A stretch of 40,163 nt of DNA from a virus. The notes beneath the pieces were generated by a model, which saw only the letters and a program-made list of their open reading frames with translations, made no database searches and was not told the origin of the DNA. The first letter of the stretch is position 1; each line of letters opens with the position of its first letter. Location of the stretch: IMG/VR virus record IMGVR_UViG_3300025137_000088, positions 1 through 40,163 of that record; one strand, 5' to 3'. Below are positions 36,500 through 40,163 of this stretch, piece after piece. A program made the position numbers and the translations under genes.

Positions 36500-37788
36500 T
36501 GGCTTCTAAGGTCATCATATCGACTACTGATCTGCGAGCGATAGGGTTCACAACCGACGTTCGCTCGTCGGTTACAAGCACGGATATGAAGGTCGAGATA
36601 TTTGTTGACCCCGATCCAAAGAACCAATGGCTCTATGATCAGTTCACGTTTGCTGACAGCCCCGTTTCAGATTTCTCAAAGATTGCAGATACCGATTCGT
36701 TCTCTTTTGCTGACTCCAACCTGACGGATTTCTCAGCCCTCAAAACTGATTCCTTTGCGTTCAGCGATACACCTAGTGTCGTTATGCAATTTGATCGCAG
36801 TTTTACGGACGCGTTTGCTCTAGATGATTTCACAGCGGTTGATGCCATCGTTAAGGACATGGCTAACACCAAAACTAACGTATTCGGTTTCGGTGATGTC
36901 CAAGCGTTTGGTGTTGGCAAAGGATTAGCAGACGCATTTACTTTTGCTGACGCGGTTGATTCTTTTGGGATCGGGAAAGGGCTAACCGATACCCAATCCA
37001 TGACAGAGTCGCTGGCTAGAACAGTTCAGTATTCGCGAGCGTTTACTGATGCTTTTGTCTTGGACGATGCGGCTACCGTAGACGCGTTGCAGAAAAACAC
37101 TGGCGCGCTCAAGCAGAACATTTTCTCGATGGGCGACGTGTTTGGTAGGACGGTTGTATTCAATAGGCAGTTTACCGACAGCGTCACGCCTAGCGAAAAC
37201 CATGCCGCGTCTTTCTCCAAGCCAGCTACTGACTCGTTTAGCGTCTCGGAGGTTCTAAGCCGAGCCGTCACATACAACAGAGCGTTCAGCGACTCTCAAG
37301 GTTTTGGTGACGCAGTGGACGATTACTTTATTGCTAAGGGCTTGTCTGACACCCAGACAATGACAGAAGCGCACGCTTCATCTACTTCATTAGGTAAGAC
37401 CGACAGTTACTCGCTAGCAGATGCTCCTGCTCAATCGTTTGATAAAGCTGCGGCAGACTCACTCTCTCTGTCGGAGTCATTAGCAAGAACCGTTACTTTC
37501 AATAGAACATTTACCGATGCGTTTTCGCTGGACGATTCCGCAACTGTAAATGCTCTTATCAAAGATCATACAAACGTAAAGGCCAACGTATTTAGTTTCG
37601 CTGACAGCCAAGCGTTTGGTTTTAGCAAAGCTGCAACAGACACCTTTTCTTTTGCCGACGATGAAGACATCGAATTCGGCAAAGGACTCTCAGATTCAGT
37701 GTCGATGACTGAAAACTTCAGTTTCGCACTGTTTTCAAACGCGGCGATGAACGCCGCACAACTCAACTCAGCACCGTTCAATGAATAA
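36499..37788 (+). CDS. Repetitive tail protein with (T/S)D-S/A-F-x-x-x-(D/E) repeats
   Basis: 429 residues. After about 45 residues the whole protein is built of short repeats of the form D-(S/A)-F-(S/A/T)-(F/L)-(A/S/D)-(D/E), for example DSFSFADS, DAFALDDF, DTFSFADD. These are grouped into longer units: SLARTVTFNRTFTDAFSLDD-like segments recur near 175, 235 and 330, and ATVDAL...NxF segments near 115, 190 and 350. The regular spacing suggests a beta-repeat fibre or spike shaft. TAATG overlap with the previous gene. Confidence 0.75.
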   Translation: MASKVIISTTDLRAIGFTTDVRSSVTSTDMKVEIFVDPDPKNQWLYDQFTFADSPVSDFSKIADTDSFSFADSNLTDFSALKTDSFAFSDTPSVVMQFDRSFTDAFALDDFTAVDAIVKDMANTKTNVFGFGDVQAFGVGKGLADAFTFADAVDSFGIGKGLTDTQSMTESLARTVQYSRAFTDAFVLDDAATVDALQKNTGALKQNIFSMGDVFGRTVVFNRQFTDSVTPSENHAASFSKPATDSFSVSEVLSRAVTYNRAFSDSQGFGDAVDDYFIAKGLSDTQTMTEAHASSTSLGKTDSYSLADAPAQSFDKAAADSLSLSESLARTVTFNRTFTDAFSLDDSATVNALIKDHTNVKANVFSFADSQAFGFSKAATDTFSFADDEDIEFGKGLSDSVSMTENFSFALFSNAAMNAAQLNSAPFNE

Positions 37789-37803
37789 ATAGGAAGCAAG
37801 ACT

Positions 37804-38232
37804 ATGCAATTTGAAAGCAATATGGCGATGAAAGGTCGATTGACCATCGCTCTCAACGACGAGATCGTTCAAGAAGTAGACAACTTAGTTGTCACCTCAG
37901 GTAAAGGCTATGTAGCCAGCCGCATGAAAGATGCGACCGCTACTGCAATGTCACACATGGCTATTGGTCAGGGAACCGCATCCGCCGCCGCTGGGGATGC
38001 CGCTCTTGGTAATGAGCTTGATCGACGGGGGCTACAGTCCACGACCGTAAATAACGCAGACGTTGTTTATGTGGCTTCATTTACCGCCGGTCAGGGCACG
38101 GGAGCTGTCACTGAAGCAGCGATACTAAATGCCAGTAGCTCAGGAACCATGCTGTGTAGAACTGTGTTCGCAGTTGTGAACAAAGGTGCGAGCGACAGTA
38201 TGACCATTACCTGGACTGTGACCGCATCATGA
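37804..38232 (+). CDS. Conserved tail-associated protein
   Basis: 142 residues: MQFESNMAMKGRLTIALNDE, YVASRMKDATATAMSHMAIG, then GDAALGNELDRRGLQ and AILNASSSGTMLCRTVFAVV, ending SMTITWTVTAS. This pattern (SHMAIGxGTxxxxxGDxxLxxELxR...TMLxRTVF) is common next to podovirus fibre genes; function unknown, probably a small virion protein. SD TAGGA upstream; overlaps the next gene by 4 nt. Confidence 0.8.
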   Translation: MQFESNMAMKGRLTIALNDEIVQEVDNLVVTSGKGYVASRMKDATATAMSHMAIGQGTASAAAGDAALGNELDRRGLQSTTVNNADVVYVASFTAGQGTGAVTEAAILNASSSGTMLCRTVFAVVNKGASDSMTITWTVTAS

Positions 38233-38390
38233 GCCTGCTGTTAGATCTGTTCAACGTCGCAACTGCAGCGGTGGCCCTAGCCTCCGCTGTCACCGCAATA
38301 ACGCCAACCCCAAAGGACGATGCGCTGGTGAGCAAGGCTTACAAGCTGCTGGAATACTTTGCGTTAGTCGTTGGAAAAGCAAAGCAATAG
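38229..38390 (+). CDS. 53-aa hydrophobic protein of unknown function
   Basis: Read directly from the sequence: the ATG at 38229 overlaps the previous stop (ATGA). MSLLLDLFNVATAAVALASA (a hydrophobic or amphipathic helix), then VTAITPTPKDDALVSKAYKL and LEYFALVVGKAKQ. A Pro-containing turn separates two helices. Similar small proteins occur next to fibre genes of other phages; function unknown. Confidence 0.65.
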   Translation: MSLLLDLFNVATAAVALASAVTAITPTPKDDALVSKAYKLLEYFALVVGKAKQ

Positions 38391-38399
38391 GAATTTACA

Positions 38400-40163
38400 A
38401 TGACTGTTAAGTTTACCAACAACGCCAGCACAACTGTCGGCACGGGCATCAATGCGTCAGCTACGTCTTTGACGGTAGCGTCTGCTTCCTCGTTTCCGTC
38501 TTTGTCAGGCGCTGATGACTACTGCTACTTAACTCTTCAAGGGGCGACAAGCACTGCCCGTGAAGTAGTTAAGGCAACGGCGTTGTCGGGTAGTACTTTC
38601 ACGATTGTAAGAGCACAAGATAATACTTCCGCCGCCTCATGGTCGGCGGGGGATATTGTCGAGCTTAGGATGACGGCTGCATTACTCACGGATGTGATTG
38701 ACGCAGCAACAGTAGAAGGGGTGAAGACTAATTTTCAGTACACCCCGACCGCTGGTCAGACAGTTTTTTCTGGGGCGGATAATGCCTCCAACACAATGAT
38801 CATAAACCAAGCTGCTTTGGTCAGTGTGTACATGAACGGTGTGCGTCTCGTGCAAGGCACTGACTACAACGTATCTTCAGCCAACAACACGGTAACCCTG
38901 ACTGCTGGCGCAACTACCGCAGACATCATAGATATAGAAGTCTTTGGTAACTTCACTGGGCAGAGTGGCGCTGCCGTTGCTATAACAGGTGGAGCGATAA
39001 GCGGAGCTTCTGTTGCGGCAACCACTCTCTCTGCAAGCAGCACAGCCACCCTCAACACATTTGTATCTAACAACATCACAGTAAGTGGTGGATCGATCAA
39101 TAACGTCAATATAGGTGCCACCACTGCCGGTACTGGTCGGTTTAGTACTTTAACTACGACAGGAAAGGTAGGTCTTGGGTTATCAAATCCCTCAAGTTAT
39201 TACTCTAAGAATCTAGTAGTTTCGGCAGACGGAGACAACACTGGCGGTATTACAATTGCCGCCCCCGCAACTGACGATACAACCTATCTAGCTTTTGCTG
39301 ATGGTACGTCTGGAGCAGCGACTTACGCCGGTTATGTCGGTTATGCACACAACGGTGACGATCTATTTTTGGGCGCTGGCGGTGCGACCAGGGTAACGAT
39401 TGACAGTTCGGGTGCCACCTTCAGCGGCAGCGTGACTGCTGCTGGTTTGACCAGCAGCACCAGCATTGAAACTACTGGATCAGCTTCAAAGTTTGTTTCT
39501 AACTCATCTAGCTCCGGCGACTACATACGCGTTTACGCTGGCAGCGGCACAGGTAAATGGGATATCTACGGTAACGGTGCAAACTTACGCATTAGCGATA
39601 ATGAAAGTGCGGGGGCTGTTCATATAGATACGAGCGTGGGCATCGGAACAGCGCCCGCAACAAACTTTGATGTGATGGCAGCGGGTGCAAATCAGTGGTA
39701 CATCCGAAACTCAGATGGCTCTGCGCAAAACAATGCAATTGTGTCACTTCGGACAGGCGGGTATTCAAACATAGCTTTAGATGGTGCGACGGTTGATTTG
39801 AAAATTGCTGGTTCGTCAAAGGTGCATTTAGACAGTAGTGGCAACGCCACATTCAGCGGCAACGTAAATGCTGGCGCAGGGCTTAAGCTGTATACAGATG
39901 GCAGTAATAATGCCGTTTTGTATGCGCTAGGTCAGAATAAATCAATGTTCTTTGCTGGTGATGATGCCGGTGTTGGAATTAATGCGCTGGTTTTAGACAT
40001 GCAAAATGGCGGCAACGCCACATTCAGCGGCAGCGTGACTGCAAATGCTGGTAGGTTTGATAACCAAGCCAGTACCCCTGTCAGATTGCACATTAACAAT
40101 AGCGGCACAAACGATTACGCCTCTATCTACGCTGATACAGCAAGCGCCTATAAGAATTTGGTT
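38400..40163 (+). CDS. Tail fibre protein, C terminus beyond the window
   Basis: 588 residues visible, with no stop before the right edge. N-terminal part: MTVKFTNNASTTVGTGINAS, a beta domain, then FQYTPTAGQTVFSGADN and VSVYMNGVRLVQGTDYNVSS, a common phage fibre attachment-type domain. The rest is Gly/Ser/Thr/Asn-rich beta repeats, with the junction motif ATFSG(N/S)V repeated near residues 340, 483 and 540, as in long trimeric fibres. No C-type lectin domain, variable repeat or chaperone is visible within the window. SD TAGGA upstream. Confidence 0.85.
   Translation, partial: MTVKFTNNASTTVGTGINASATSLTVASASSFPSLSGADDYCYLTLQGATSTAREVVKATALSGSTFTIVRAQDNTSAASWSAGDIVELRMTAALLTDVIDAATVEGVKTNFQYTPTAGQTVFSGADNASNTMIINQAALVSVYMNGVRLVQGTDYNVSSANNTVTLTAGATTADIIDIEVFGNFTGQSGAAVAITGGAISGASVAATTLSASSTATLNTFVSNNITVSGGSINNVNIGATTAGTGRFSTLTTTGKVGLGLSNPSSYYSKNLVVSADGDNTGGITIAAPATDDTTYLAFADGTSGAATYAGYVGYAHNGDDLFLGAGGATRVTIDSSGATFSGSVTAAGLTSSTSIETTGSASKFVSNSSSSGDYIRVYAGSGTGKWDIYGNGANLRISDNESAGAVHIDTSVGIGTAPATNFDVMAAGANQWYIRNSDGSAQNNAIVSLRTGGYSNIALDGATVDLKIAGSSKVHLDSSGNATFSGNVNAGAGLKLYTDGSNNAVLYALGQNKSMFFAGDDAGVGINALVLDMQNGGNATFSGSVTANAGRFDNQASTPVRLHINNSGTNDYASIYADTASAYKNLV

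Noticed and set aside
38400-40163. Diversity-generating retroelement target in the fibre
   Set aside because: No reverse transcriptase, template repeat or variable lectin end is within the window.

Overview
The window is 40 kb of a tailed double-stranded DNA phage genome of podovirus type, open at both ends. The evidence is a P22-like portal, an N4-gp56-type major capsid protein, T7-like internal (ejection) virion proteins, a family A DNA polymerase and an NrS-1-like primase-helicase. Several of the small structural genes look like ones I associate with marine podoviruses. I see no integrase, excisionase or obvious lysogeny repressor, and no tRNA or CRISPR. The host cannot be told from the sequence. 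Good Shine-Dalgarno (SD) sequences and a CsrA homologue fit a Gram-negative, probably proteobacterial, host.

Layout. Positions 1-13,684 are a left arm transcribed leftward (minus strand). It holds many small, tightly coupled genes (ATGA/TAATG overlaps), then the polymerase, a CsrA homologue and the primase-helicase, which is cut by the left edge. Positions 12,779-13,158 hold no gene. They carry twelve copies of a 9-bp iteron, TGTGTG(C/T)CA, in both orientations around an AT-rich core, a candidate replication origin or master control region. Positions 13,709-13,951 are a second control region with direct repeats and a G-rich tract. From 13,952 to the right edge everything is on the plus strand: HNH nuclease, small and large terminase, portal, scaffold, small genes, major capsid protein with a long structured leader and a strong terminator, connectors, internal virion proteins (one of 1,985 aa with a zinc-peptidase motif), holin, M15 endolysin, and tail or fibre genes up to an incomplete tail fibre.

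The most striking content is in the left arm at 5,615-8,965. It encodes two paralogous ubiquitin-like beta-grasp proteins, a ThiF/E1-like adenylating enzyme, a JAB/JAMM isopeptidase and an E2-like protein with an HPH...PCLG active-site signature. A 98-aa protein of unknown function and a roughly 160-nt intergenic segment with strong RNA secondary structure lie within the cluster. This is a complete Ubl-E1-E2-deconjugase set carried by a phage in its early or accessory arm.

A second system appears to run through the left arm. The phage encodes CsrA, and four left-arm genes, including one of the Ubl genes, have their SD sequence in the loop of a short perfect hairpin (stem-AGGA-stem) that closely resembles the known CsrA target. 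The phage may therefore regulate its own translation with its own CsrA. A third signal is a roughly 18-bp palindromic element, AGTACTAnnnnTACTATT, in front of genes on both arms, a probable phage-specific operator or promoter component.
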